Positions 45,219 to 54,088 of a stretch of DNA of 64,000 bases are shown here, one piece after another (the first letter of the stretch is position 1; each line of letters starts with the position of its first letter). The notes beneath the pieces are model-generated. The model worked only from the letters and a program-made list of their open reading frames with translations, made no database searches and had not been told where the DNA came from. The stretch is taken from positions 682,001-746,000 of the forward strand of contig CAVZAF010000005.1 of the NCBI GenBank assembly GCA_963773315.1, written 5' to 3'. The translations under genes and the position numbers were made by a program. Origin of the DNA: DATKAS01 sp963773315. Lineage in GTDB: Bacteria; Actinomycetota; Acidimicrobiia; Acidimicrobiales; DATKAS01.

Positions 45219-45976
45219 GCAGGCGCTCCCAAGTAGGCCTCGATCACCTGCGGGTCACTCGACACCTCTGCCGGCGTGCCTTCCGCGATCTTGCGCCCGA
45301 AGTTGAGGACGACGACCTTGTCGGAGATGCCCATGACCATCTGCATGTGGTGCTCGACGAGCAGGATCGTGAGCTCGTGCTCGTCGCGCAGGTACCGGAT
45401 CGTCTGCGCGAGCTCGTCGACCTCGCTGTGGGTCAGGCCACTGGCGGGCTCGTCGAGGAGCAGCAGGCGGGGTCGCGCCGCCATCGCCCGCGCGATCTCG
45501 ATTCGCTTCAACGTGCCGTAGGGCAGGCCGGTAGCGGGATGGAGGGCGAACCGTTCGAGCTCGAGCTCGGTCAGGATCTCCATCGCCTCTCGGCGCAGCT
45601 GCCGGTCTTCCTTCTCGGCGCCGATGCGAAAAGCGGCCGTGATCCAGTTGATCTTCGAGCGCGAGGTGGCACCGACCATGACGTTTTCGAGGATCGTCAT
45701 CGTCGGATACAGCGCGAGGTTCTGGAACGTGCGTGCGACCCCGCGGCCGGCGATGCCGTAGGCCGGGACGCTCAGCAGGTCCTCGTCCTCGAACCGCACT
45801 GCGCCCCACGTCGGGTCGTAGATGCGGCTGACGACGTTGAACAGCGTCGTCTTCCCCGCGCCGTTCGGCCCGATCAGACCGCAAATCTGGCCGCGGTCGA
45901 TCGTGAAGGAGAGATCGTCGAGAGCGACGATGCCTCCGAACCGCACTGATACTTCTGAAACTTCCAGCACTGGCAC
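45215..45976 (-). CDS. livG: Branched-chain-type ABC transporter ATP-binding protein (LivG)
   Basis: A 253-aa ABC ATPase starting VLEVSEVSVRFGGIVALDDLS. Walker A is GPNGAGKTTLF, the C-loop region is LPYGTLKRIEIARAMA (the YGxxKRxEIARA form normal for LivG), and Walker B is LLLLDEPASGL with His in LVEHHMQMVM. GTG 45976 is preferred since GGGGGAACGAG precedes it; the longer frame back to 46084 would overlap the MarR-GNAT gene. First gene of importer 2, about 56 bases downstream of a candidate -10 TACGGT. Confidence 0.9.
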   Translation of the reverse strand: MPVLEVSEVSVRFGGIVALDDLSFTIDRGQICGLIGPNGAGKTTLFNVVSRIYDPTWGAVRFEDEDLLSVPAYGIAGRGVARTFQNLALYPTMTILENVMVGATSRSKINWITAAFRIGAEKEDRQLRREAMEILTELELERFALHPATGLPYGTLKRIEIARAMAARPRLLLLDEPASGLTHSEVDELAQTIRYLRDEHELTILLVEHHMQMVMGISDKVVVLNFGRKIAEGTPAEVSSDPQVIEAYLGAPA

Positions 45977-46031
45977 GTCTCGTTCCCCCAAACGATGCGT
46001 CACCGGTCGACTGGACCCTGTGGTTGGTCGG

Positions 46032-46037
46032 ACCGTA
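46032..46037 (-). promoter_or_regulatory. Candidate -10 element of the second Liv operon
   Basis: TACGGT on the minus strand, about 56 bases upstream of the livG start and identical to the candidate -10 of the first Liv operon. No good -35 is visible at 16-18 bases. Confidence 0.25.
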
Positions 46038-46067
46038 GCAAGCGTGCGGACTTCGCACGAGGCTTCT

Positions 46068-46976
46068 TCAGCCCCTGTAACCAACCTGTCGTTTCGTCAA
46101 ACGTTTCTCGAACCAGAAGTCCGCGTACGTCTCATTGTTGAACGGACTCACCTCGACGTAACCGGTCGCTCGATACAGCGCGATCGCCTCGGTCAAGGCC
46201 GCGTTCGTGTCGAGCCGCACCGAACGGCTTCGGGCCGCGGCGGCCCGCTCCTCGAGTGCTTCGAGGAGGCGGCGACCCACGCCGAGACCTCGCGCGTCGG
46301 GGTCGACCCACAGTCGCTTGATCTCGGGCGGCTTCGTGGCCCCGGCTTTGAGCGAACCGCATCCGATCGCTCGTTCGTCGAGGTACGCGATCAGCACGAC
46401 GCCATTCGGCGGTCGCACCTCGTCCGCCTCGAACGTCCGGCTCTGGCCCACGTCGAAGCCGCGGTCGAAGCGCCGGTCGAGCTCGCGGTAGTAGGCCTCG
46501 AAGCACCCCACTGCGTCGGGATGGAGCGGGTCGATGGACACGATCGAGACGAGCGACGCCGTGAGCAGTCGCTCGACGTCACGCATCGCCACGACGAGCG
46601 ACCTGCGCTCGTGCTCGCCGAGCGGCGCGAGCAACGAGCGGGCGAGCTCGTCGCTGCGGTGGTCGAGGACCTTCCACTCTCTGCGGCCCTTCGGGGTCAG
46701 CTTGGCCGTCCGCACACGTCCGTCGGCATCGTCGGCTCCGACCACCACGAGCCCGTCGTGCTCGAGCGAGCGCAGCACCCGGCTCAGGTAGCCGGAGTCG
46801 AGGTGCAGGCGGCGCCGCAGCGCGCGCACCTCTCCGCCGGACCTCCCGATCTCCCACAGCACTCGGGCCTCGCCGAGTGCCCGGCCCCGCCCGAGGTAGG
46901 CGTCATTCAGCGCCCCGACCCGTTCGGTCACGGTGCGATTGAAGCTCCGAACCTGGGCAACGGGGTCGTCTCCCAT
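46068..46976 (-). CDS. MarR-GNAT fusion: helix-turn-helix regulator with N-acetyltransferase domain
   Basis: A 302-aa two-domain protein. Residues 1-145 are a MarR winged helix (LGEARVLWEIGRSGGEVRAL, HLDSGYLSRVLRSLEHDGLV and the wing DADGRVRTAKLTPKGRRE). Residues about 150-300 are a GNAT acetyltransferase with the acetyl-CoA loop WVDPDARGLGVGRRLLEAL and ending YVEVSPFNNETYADFWFEK. Such fusions are common in actinobacteria, and the acetylation target is unknown. ATG 46976 lies against a 16-base palindrome at 46980-46995, the likely autoregulatory operator, and faces the glycosidase-like gene. Confidence 0.9.
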   Translation of the reverse strand: MGDDPVAQVRSFNRTVTERVGALNDAYLGRGRALGEARVLWEIGRSGGEVRALRRRLHLDSGYLSRVLRSLEHDGLVVVGADDADGRVRTAKLTPKGRREWKVLDHRSDELARSLLAPLGEHERRSLVVAMRDVERLLTASLVSIVSIDPLHPDAVGCFEAYYRELDRRFDRGFDVGQSRTFEADEVRPPNGVVLIAYLDERAIGCGSLKAGATKPPEIKRLWVDPDARGLGVGRRLLEALEERAAAARSRSVRLDTNAALTEAIALYRATGYVEVSPFNNETYADFWFEKRLTKRQVGYRG

Positions 46977-46979
46977 ATC

Positions 46980-46995
46980 TCTGACTGTAGTCAGA
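46980..46995. promoter_or_regulatory. 16-base inverted repeat, candidate MarR operator
   Basis: TCTGACT-GT-AGTCAGA lies between the divergent MarR-GNAT and glycosidase-like genes (31 bases between starts). Its 7-base arms and location next to the regulator start are typical of a MarR operator controlling both genes; leader space is so short that transcripts may be leaderless. Confidence 0.6.
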
Positions 46996-47007
46996 TATCG
47001 TGCCGCG

Positions 47008-47908
47008 ATGACCGAGCGATTTCAGGTGGGAACGTTCGAGCCGGTCTACGACCCGTCGGTCGGCGAGCCCGAGCGGTGGTACATCAACGACCACACGTTC
47101 GTGAGGGACCACCAGGGAACATGGCACCTCGTCGGGATCACGCACGCCGAGCCGGCCGCGCCGTTCGACGAGCTCCACTTCGCCCACGCCACGGCCCCGA
47201 CGCTGCGCGGCCCGTGGACCAAGCAGCCGTTCGCGCTGTCCACCGACCCGGAGTGGGGTGAGACCCACCTCTGGGCTCCGCACGTCGTCGAGCACGACTC
47301 GACGTTCTGGATGTACTACTGCGCGGGCGGGGCAGAGAAGACCGAGTACCGCATCCACCTCGCCACGTCGACTGACTGCGTGACATGGACGCGCCATCCC
47401 GAGAACCCGATGGTGGTGGACGGCTTCGAGGCTCGCGACCCGATGGTGCTGTGGGTCGACGGCCGCTGGGTCCTCTACTACACCGCCACGAGCGAGCCCG
47501 CGGGCGGCGCGTTCATCGTCGCCGCCGCCGAGTCACGCGACCTCGTGCATTGGAGCGGACGACACACGGTGTACCGGGACGAGCTCACGGGCACGGGTGC
47601 CGGGCCGACCGAGTCGCCGTTCGTGGTGTCGGTCGGTGGCACCTACTACTTGCTGATCGGCCCCGACTGGGAAGGCTTGGTCAGCTCACACGAGCGCACG
47701 GGGCGATACGACCCGGCCGCCGTATCGCCGCACGAGGGTGCTCGCGAGCCACGATCCCCTTCACTTCGACCTCGACGGCCTCGTGACCGTGGTCGACGCC
47801 CACGCCGCCGAGGTGATCGTCGACGAGGTGGGTGGGAGGTGGTTGAGCCATTGCGGCTGGGGCCAACGCGGCGTCTTCCTGGCGCCCCTGACGATCGGGG
47901 CCGACTGA
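47008..47908 (+). pseudogene. Five-bladed beta-propeller glycosidase-like protein (GH43/GH117-like) with a late +1 frameshift
   Basis: The frame from ATG 47008 shows beta-propeller repeats: WYINDHTFVRDHQGTWHLVG, ETHLWAPHVVEHDSTFWMYY, ARDPMVLWVDGRWVLYYTAT and ESPFVVSVGGTYYLLIGPDW. The Asp in the first blade, the Asp in ARDP and the Glu in PTESPF sit where the GH43-type catalytic acids occur. After RTGRYDPAA (about 47715-47725) the frame slips; the next frame gives YRRTRVLASHDPLHFDLDG and ends LTIGAD at 47908. One base removed gives a protein of about 299 aa. The sugar substrate is unknown. It is divergent from, and probably controlled by, the MarR-GNAT protein. Confidence 0.72.
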
Positions 47909-47923
47909 GGCAAGACTGCCCTC

Positions 47924-48370
47924 GTGGCCACACTCCGAGATGTGCAGACGATCGCTCGCGGCGACAGCGGGCTCGCGATCGTGTCGACGCTGCGCGCAGA
48001 CGGGACGATCCAGTCGTCGCTCGTGAACGCGGGGGTGATGAAGCATCCGCTGACAGGCTCCGAGGTCGTCGCGTTCGTGACGTATGGACGGGCGAAGCTG
48101 TCGAACCTGAGGGCGCGGCCCCAGGTCAACGTCGCGTTCAGAGCGGGCTGGCAGTGGGTTGCCGTCGAGGGCACAGCCGAGATCGTCGGGCCCGACGATC
48201 CCCATCCCGAGGTCGACGCGGACCGGTTGCGCACCGTGCTGCGCGACGTGTTCTCAGCGGCGGGTGGCACCCACAACGATTGGGAAGAGTACGACCGCGT
48301 GATGGAGCGCGAACGCCGCGCGGCGGTGTTCGTGGCACCGACCCGCGTCTACAGCAACGCGGGTCGGTGA
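47924..48370 (+). CDS. F420-dependent PPOX-class oxidoreductase (TIGR03618-like)
   Basis: A 148-aa split beta-barrel flavin/F420 protein: SGLAIVSTLRADGTIQSSLV, VVAFVTYGRAKLSNLRARPQV and a C-terminal ERRAAVFVAPTRVYSNAG, which match the PPOX family with predicted F420 specificity. It may reduce unsaturated or heme-derived substrates. GTG 47924 lies 15 bases after the glycosidase-like gene, suggesting cotranscription. It converges on the PIG-L gene with 3 bases between stops. Confidence 0.85.
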   Translation: MATLRDVQTIARGDSGLAIVSTLRADGTIQSSLVNAGVMKHPLTGSEVVAFVTYGRAKLSNLRARPQVNVAFRAGWQWVAVEGTAEIVGPDDPHPEVDADRLRTVLRDVFSAAGGTHNDWEEYDRVMERERRAAVFVAPTRVYSNAGR

Positions 48371-48373
48371 CCG

Positions 48374-49066
48374 TCAGGGCTCGACGACGCGAAACCACTC
48401 GGTCCTCACCCACGCGCGGTACAGGTCGGGGCCCATCATCTTGATGAGCGGCCGCGTCTGAGAGCCGTGCGCATGGAGCGCAGCAAGCTTTCGATCGAGC
48501 AGCGCGGCGTCGAGCGTGAGCGACTCACACTCGTGCTCGGGCGTGCACGGTGGCTCCGGCTGCTCGTTCCAGAGACCGATCGCTTCGTTCACCTCGGCGA
48601 ACTCGCGGTGGAACTCCGGCGTCTTCGTCGCGTACCAAAGCGCAGCCTCCGGCCGCACTGCCGACCACGCGTCCGTCGTCCAGCGGCTCACGGCGCAGTG
48701 ATCGGGATGCCCGGTGATGCCGTCGGGCCCGAAGGTGACGATGCGATCAGGGGCGACGTCAGCGATGTGGTCCGCGACTGTCGCGGTTCCCTCGCGCTCG
48801 TGGCAGGTGCCGTCTTCGAACCCGATGATGCGCAGCTCGTCCACGCCGACCGCGGCCAGGCTCTTGCGCAGCTCGTGGTGACGCAGCCTGCGGAGGCAAG
48901 CCGGCGGGAAGCGCTTGGCGTCGCTCGTGCCGTGGTCTCCCAGCGTGGCGGTGAGCACGACCACTCGCTCTCCGTTGCGCCTCGCCTCGGCCATGAGGCC
49001 CGCCGACAGGTAGGCCTCGTCGTCCGGATGTGCCCACACGCCGAGCAGCGTGCGCTCGCGCTTCAT
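48374..49066 (-). CDS. PIG-L family deacetylase (LmbE-like)
   Basis: A 230-aa zinc-dependent N-deacetylase. Zinc motif AHPDDE at residues 12-17 and the second ligand in GITGHPDHCAVS are intact; LTATLGDHGTSDAKRFPP is the usual strand-loop. Actinobacterial members include MshB and Mca, acting on mycothiol pathway or glycosylated metabolites; this one is not assignable. ATG 49066 overlaps the monooxygenase stop, so they are coexpressed. Confidence 0.88.
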   Translation of the reverse strand: MKRERTLLGVWAHPDDEAYLSAGLMAEARRNGERVVVLTATLGDHGTSDAKRFPPACLRRLRHHELRKSLAAVGVDELRIIGFEDGTCHEREGTATVADHIADVAPDRIVTFGPDGITGHPDHCAVSRWTTDAWSAVRPEAALWYATKTPEFHREFAEVNEAIGLWNEQPEPPCTPEHECESLTLDAALLDRKLAALHAHGSQTRPLIKMMGPDLYRAWVRTEWFRVVEP

Positions 49067-50226
49067 CTGCGCACCCTCCCTTCGACCAGGGGGTCGAGGT
49101 CGGCGATCGCCTCGACCTCGTCGGCCAGCGCGGACATCAGGATCGAGAGCAGCCGGGCGATCTCCTCCTGATCCCACTCGTGGCTCGCGATGCGGTCGAC
49201 GACGTCGAACAGCGGCGCGCAGAGGCGGTCGCGCGTGGCCTGGTAGCCGGCGAGCGCGTCGCCGAACGGCTGGTCGCCGCCGACACCGGCTGCGACCGCA
49301 CGAGCGAGCAGCTCCGCGTCGCGGAACGCATCGGTGAGGCCATGCACGCCGATCGGATCGGTGAAGCACCCCGCGTCGCCCACGAGCGCCCATCCGGGCC
49401 CCCACGACTGACGGATGTAGCCGCGCAGCCCCATCCAGGTGCGGGCCATCGCTCGTGGAGTCGCGCGGCGGAGGCGGTCGGCCACGTCGGGCGCGGCTTC
49501 CGCGATGACCTCCTCGATGAGGCCGACGCCGCCGATGCCGATCCGCCCGGGAGATCCGGCCGCGAAAACACACGCCTCACCGTCGCTCGTGGGGATGATG
49601 CCCGAGCACGCGTTCGGCCGGAACGTCCACTCGTAGCCGGTGGTCTCGAGGTCGGACCAGTACCCGTAGGTCATCGCGCTCAGGTTCTGTCCGACTCGCA
49701 GGGGCGCGGCCGACACCGAGCGTGCGATCGTCGAGCCGACCCCGTCGGCGCCGATCACGATCTCGGCTCTGAGCTCGCTCGACGATCCGTCGGGCGCTTC
49801 CACGCGCACGCCGGTGACTCGGTCCGCGGCCACGACCACATCGGTCACGCGGGTGCGGTAGCGCACCTCGGCCCCGGCGTCGCGCGCCGCCTGCACCAGC
49901 AGGCGATCGAGGACCGTGCGGCGTGGGGCGTAGAGCGCGTCGACGCCGGACGAGGGCCGCACGCTCACGACCGACACGTCGTCGCCGTACCGGAACGTCG
50001 ATCGCTTCACCGGAGGGGTGCCGGCAGCGATCACGTCGTCGAGCAATCCCCAGCGATGCAGCTGCACCACTCCGCCGCGGAGGAGTGCGTGCGTCGCGAG
50101 CGGGTCGAAGCCCGCTGCGCCGCGATCGAGGAGAAGCGTCCGCAACCCACGTCGGGCGAGGAGCATGGCGGTCGCCGCGCCCGCAGCTCGGGCCCCGACG
50201 ACGATCACATCGTGTGAGGAAGTCAT
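49063..50226 (-). CDS. FAD-dependent monooxygenase (geranylgeranyl reductase / phenol-hydroxylase-like)
   Basis: A 387-aa class A flavoprotein. FAD motif DVIVVGARAAGAATAMLLA at residues 6-24 (GxRxAG form), the pyrophosphate/GD motif WALVGDAGCFTDPIGVHGLT, and the substrate-domain segment EIVIGADGVGSTIAR are all present. Such enzymes hydroxylate or reduce aromatic or terpenoid compounds. ATG 50226 excludes a low-quality extension. The gene diverges from the BTAD-AAA regulator; the 124-base gap holds GGAAGG inverted repeats. PIG-L is its operon partner. Confidence 0.88.
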   Translation of the reverse strand: MTSSHDVIVVGARAAGAATAMLLARRGLRTLLLDRGAAGFDPLATHALLRGGVVQLHRWGLLDDVIAAGTPPVKRSTFRYGDDVSVVSVRPSSGVDALYAPRRTVLDRLLVQAARDAGAEVRYRTRVTDVVVAADRVTGVRVEAPDGSSSELRAEIVIGADGVGSTIARSVSAAPLRVGQNLSAMTYGYWSDLETTGYEWTFRPNACSGIIPTSDGEACVFAAGSPGRIGIGGVGLIEEVIAEAAPDVADRLRRATPRAMARTWMGLRGYIRQSWGPGWALVGDAGCFTDPIGVHGLTDAFRDAELLARAVAAGVGGDQPFGDALAGYQATRDRLCAPLFDVVDRIASHEWDQEEIARLLSILMSALADEVEAIADLDPLVEGRVRR

Positions 50227-50240
50227 GCGGGCGACGGTAC

Positions 50241-50289
50241 GGAAGGCGCCTTCCCGGACCCTTCCTTCCACGGGCACGGGGAAGGAAGG
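50241..50289. promoter_or_regulatory. Cluster of GGAAGG/CCTTCC inverted repeats, candidate BTAD-regulator operators
   Basis: Between the FAD monooxygenase and the BTAD-AAA gene lie a perfect 14-base palindrome GGAAGGCGCCTTCC (50241-50254) and a 10-base inverted repeat CCTTCCTTCC/GGAAGGAAGG (50260-50289, 10-base spacer). The same GGAAGG core recurs upstream of the VOC/PPOX pair (54020-54071). SARP/BTAD regulators bind repeats near promoters, so this is a plausible operator set. Confidence 0.5.
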
Positions 50290-50350
50290 TCAGAGGAAGA
50301 TCACGAAACCTTCAAGGACGCGAAGACCGCCGGGCTTACCGTCACGAGCG

Positions 50351-53300
50351 ATGGCGAAGATCAGCGTGACGATGCTCGGACAGTTCGGTGTGACCATCGA
50401 CACGGTCCGAGTCGACGAGAGCCACTGGGCCCGACGGCACGCGGCCGCGCTTGTCAAGGTGCTCGCTCTCGCTCCGAGCCTGCGACTGCACCGGGAGCAG
50501 GTGCTCGACCTCCTCTGGCCTGACGACACCGTTGAGGAAGCCGCGCCGAAGCTGCACAAGGCCGCCCACTTCGCGCGCCGCGCCATCGACGTGCCGAACG
50601 CGGTCGTGCTCCGCGGCGACATCGTCGCTCTCGGCCCCGAGACCGAGACCGTGGTCGATGTGGTGGAGTTCGAGACCCTCGCCCGGCGGGCGCTCGCCGA
50701 CGCCGACGTCACCACGGCGCGCGCCGCGCTCGCCGTGTACGCCGGGGAGCTGCTGCCCGACGACCGGTACGAGGATTGGGCGGAGGAGCGGCGCGAGCAG
50801 CTGCGCCTTCACCATCTCGACCTCTTGCGACTCGACGGCCAGTGGGAGACCGTCGTCGAGCTCGACCCGAGCGACGAGGTCGCGCATGTCGCGCTCATGC
50901 GACGGCACGCGGCCAATGGAGACCGGCACGCGGCGCTTCGGCAGTTCGAGAGGATGGATCGCGCGCTGCGCCGGGAGCTCGGCGTGGCGCCGGGGCGCGA
51001 CGCGATCGCGCTGCGAGATCGGCTTCTCGGGGAGCACGACGTCATGCCGATGAGCGAGAACGACCTCATCGGCCGCGACATCGAGCTCGCCATCGCCGAG
51101 AGGGCGCTGCTCGAGGCCGCAGCCGGACGAGGACGCACGGTGATCGTGCACGGCGTCGCTGGTGTCGGCAAGAGCATGCTGATCCAGGCGATCTCGGACC
51201 GCGCCCGAGAGATGAGCTTCCGCGTGGGACATGGCGCCTCGTCTCCGGTCGAGGGCGCGTGGCCCTATGCGCCTGTCGTCGAGGCGCTCGCGGACATGTG
51301 CCGGAAGCACCCGACGCTGCTCGACGGCCTCGCGGACGTGCATCGGGAGGAGATCGATCGGGCCCTCGGGGGCACGGAGATGCCCTGGTCGGGAGGCAGC
51401 TCCCACCAGCGACTCTTCGTCGCGGTCGCCGAGCTCGTCCGGCTCGCGTCGGCGACGCACGGCCTCCTGCTCACGATCGACGACGTCCACGACGCGGACG
51501 ACGCGAGCCTGCGCCTCGTCCACTACTTGGCCCGCTCGACCGCCTCGGAGCGCGTCTGCATCGTGCTCGGCCACCGGCCGGCGCCGATGAGCGCGACGCT
51601 GGTCGAGACGCGCCACAGCCTGGTCGACCGTCACGCGGCGACCGTGATCGAGCTCCAGCCTCTCGATGACGAGGGCGTGGCGCTGCTGGTCCAGCGACGG
51701 CTGCCCGGGGCCGACAGCGAACAGGTCGCGCAGATCATCGCGCTGAGCGGTGGTGTGCCGTTCGCGGTGCACGAGCTCGCCCGGCGCGCCGCCGCGGAGC
51801 CCGAGTGGGTGCAGGCGCTCGACGCGAACATGGTCACTGGCATCGAGCCCGCGACACGCGAGGTGCTCCAGCGAGTGGCGATCGCCGGCGCGAGCTTCGA
51901 CACCGACGAGTTCGTCGCCCTCGCGGGCGTGCCCGAAGACGATGCGTACTCACACCTCGATCGGGCGCTCGCAGCGCGGGTCGTCGAGCCGACGAGCACC
52001 GGCTATCGCTTCCGCCACGGGCTCGTTCGCGACGCGCTGCTCGAAGACCTGCCTCCCCATCGCCGCCGGCGGATCCACCGCGACGCGGCCGAGAGGCTGA
52101 TCGAGCTCGACGCGTCCGCTTCGCGGATCGCGCATCACCTGCTCGAGTCGGGTGAAGCGGGTCAGGCTGTCCCGTACCTCCTCCGTGCCGCGGAGACCGA
52201 CGCCGCGGTCGGCGCGTATCGCGATGCGCTCATTCTCGTCGACGCGGTGCGCCCTCACGCGACTGGCGCGCACAGGACCGCCGCACTCTCGCTTCGCGGC
52301 GACCTGTTGAACGCGCTCGGCGATCCGATGGCCGCGGCTGCCTACCGGGAGGCCTTGGACGGCGCGGACGACGAAACGGCGCGCCGGCTCCGGGTCCGGT
52401 TGGCTCGCACCGCGCTGATGGCCGGCGATCTCGACACCGCCGCGGCCGCGCTCGACGGCGTCGACACCGACGGCGGTCCGGAGGATGCCGAGATCCTGCT
52501 GACGCGGGGGAAGTACGCGTACTTCACCTCCGACTTCGAGCTCGCGCGGATCGCAAGCGAAGAGGCGCAGTCGCTCGTGCTCGCCGGAGAGCGCAACTGG
52601 CAGGTGCTCGACTTGGTCGCGCTGCAAGGCATGCTCGCTCACAGGTCGGGGGGCTGGTTCGACCGGATGCGGCTCGAGCTGCGGCGTACGCGGGAGAACC
52701 CCGAGATCGCGAACGCGATCTTCGACGGCTACCTGTGCCCCGCCGAGTACATGCTCTACGGGCAAGCCTCGTACGGCGAGGTGATCAGCCTCGCTCGCGA
52801 CCTGCAGGTCACGGCGCGGCGCAGCGGTGCGCTGCGCGCGGCTGCGTTCGCGTCGGCGCTGATCGGAGAGGCGGCGCTCCTGTCTGGCGACCTCGACCTC
52901 GCCAGCACCGAGCTGACCGAGGCGAGCGAGCTGCACCGCGACCTCGGGTCCGCAGGCGGTCAGGCGCACTCGTTGCAACGGCTCGCCGAGGTGCGCATCG
53001 CGCAGGGCGACCGGATCGAGGCGATGCAGCTCGTGCAGCAGGCGTTGCCGCTCGCTCGGTCGTCGATGATCGCGAAGCATCTGCTGCAGCGGGTCTACGG
53101 CACGATGATCACGGCCGCGCGCAGCCCTCTCGAGGCTCGCGTCATCGTGGATCGGGCAGAGTCGACCCTGGGGTGGGACGACGCCTGCGCGTTCTGTCAG
53201 ATCATGCTCTCGGTGCCGGCGACGATCGCGTGCGCACGCGCGGGCGACCTCACCCATGCCGAGCGCCACCTCGGCGGCGGCGGAGCGGTCCGCGTTGCTC

Positions 53301-53477
53301 TGGCAGGGCACCTCGTGGGAAGCGGCGATCGCGGAGGCACGGGCGGCAGTGGCCCAGGCGAGCGGTGACCCAGTGACAGCGTGCCAGCAGCTGCACGCAG
53401 CGACCAAGCAGTTCCGTCGGGCCGGGCAGCCACTCGATGCCGAACGGGTCGAGCTCGCACTCGCCACCGGCTGCTGA
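50351..53477 (+). pseudogene. Large BTAD-AAA (SARP/LAL-like) transcriptional regulator with a 3' frameshift
   Basis: About 1040 aa when the late +1 shift is repaired. Residues 1-95 are an OmpR/SARP-type winged helix (VTMLGQFGVTIDTVRVDESH, LALAPSLRLHREQVLDLLWP); about 100-240 is the bacterial transcriptional activator domain with TPR-like helices ending RRELGVAPGRDAIALRDRLL; about 255-560 is an AAA ATPase with Walker A HGVAGVGKSM and Walker B LLLTIDDVHDADD; the rest is a helical repeat region. The frame breaks near 53270-53283 and the next frame continues AERSALLWQGTSWEAAIAEA to a stop at 53477, so only the last 70 residues are affected. No LuxR HTH at the C-terminus. It probably activates the flanking monooxygenase and VOC/PPOX genes. 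Confidence 0.83.
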
Positions 53478-53519
53478 CGGACCGCTGCTTCCCGCTCGAC
53501 AACGAGCCTCGTCGGCTGA

Positions 53520-53543
53520 GCGGCGGCATGCCCGTGCCGCCGC
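53520..53543. terminator. 9-base GC stem-loop between convergent genes
   Basis: GCGGCGGCA, 6-base loop, TGCCGCCGC: a perfect stem 42 bases after the BTAD-AAA stop and 19 bases beyond the opposing VOC stop. Stem-only bidirectional terminator, no T-tract. Confidence 0.6.
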
Positions 53544-53562
53544 CCAGCACGACATTCGGCGC

Positions 53563-53964
53563 TCACTCCGGAGGAGCGAACAGCTCGAGAGCGATGTTGT
53601 CGGGGTCGCGGAACGAGAGACCCGAGCCGTAGCCCGCTTCCTTGATCTCGCCATGGCCGATGCCCAGGGAGTCGAGGCGCTTGCCCCACTCGACGAGCTC
53701 GTCGCGGCTCGCGACGCCGAAGGCGATGTGGTCGAGTCCCGGACGCCGCTCGTTGAACTGCTCGCGAGTGGTGAGCTCGGGGAACCCGTGGAGACCGAGC
53801 AGCGTCGTGCCGACCGAGTAGACGATGTGGCGGAAGGGACCCGTGTCCTCGTCGAGGACCGGGGCGACGCCGAGCACCTTGGTGTACCAGGCCTCGCTGC
53901 GGTCGAGGTCGGTCACCGTCACAGCAACGTGGGTGATCGACGGCATGGTTTCGGAGATGGCCAC
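53563..53964 (-). CDS. VOC (glyoxalase/dioxygenase) family protein
   Basis: A 133-aa single vicinal-oxygen-chelate unit of two beta-alpha-beta modules. It shows ITHVAVTVTDLDRSEAWYTK with a His ligand, GLDHIAFGVASRDELVEW with a second His, and SFRDPDNIALELFAPP with a Glu, the expected metal triad. Single-domain VOC proteins may be lactoylglutathione lyases, fosfomycin-type transferases or small dioxygenases. GTG 53964 follows AAGGAGG at good spacing. It diverges from the PPOX gene at 54089 across a large inverted repeat. Confidence 0.87.
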   Translation of the reverse strand: MAISETMPSITHVAVTVTDLDRSEAWYTKVLGVAPVLDEDTGPFRHIVYSVGTTLLGLHGFPELTTREQFNERRPGLDHIAFGVASRDELVEWGKRLDSLGIGHGEIKEAGYGSGLSFRDPDNIALELFAPPE

Positions 53965-54019
53965 TGGTGTGTCCTCCTTGGAAGTGGCTCCTGATGTCGT
54001 GGCCAACGTACGAAGCGCC

Positions 54020-54071
54020 CCTTCTCTCGGCCTTCCGCCAGCGGGGAAAGCGCGGGAAGGCGCGGAGAAGG
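54020..54071. promoter_or_regulatory. Nested inverted and direct repeats, candidate BTAD-regulator operator
   Basis: CCTTCTC-N4-CCTTCC (54020-54036) is mirrored exactly by GGAAGG-N4-GAGAAGG (54055-54071) across 18 bases. The right half also reads as three 10-base direct repeats (GGGAAAGCGC, GGGAAGGCGC, GGAGAAGGTC; 54044-54073). It lies 18 bases upstream of the PPOX start and 56 bases from the VOC start, and shares its GGAAGG core with 50241-50289. Confidence 0.55.
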
Positions 54072-54088
54072 TCTCGTAGCCTGAGCGC

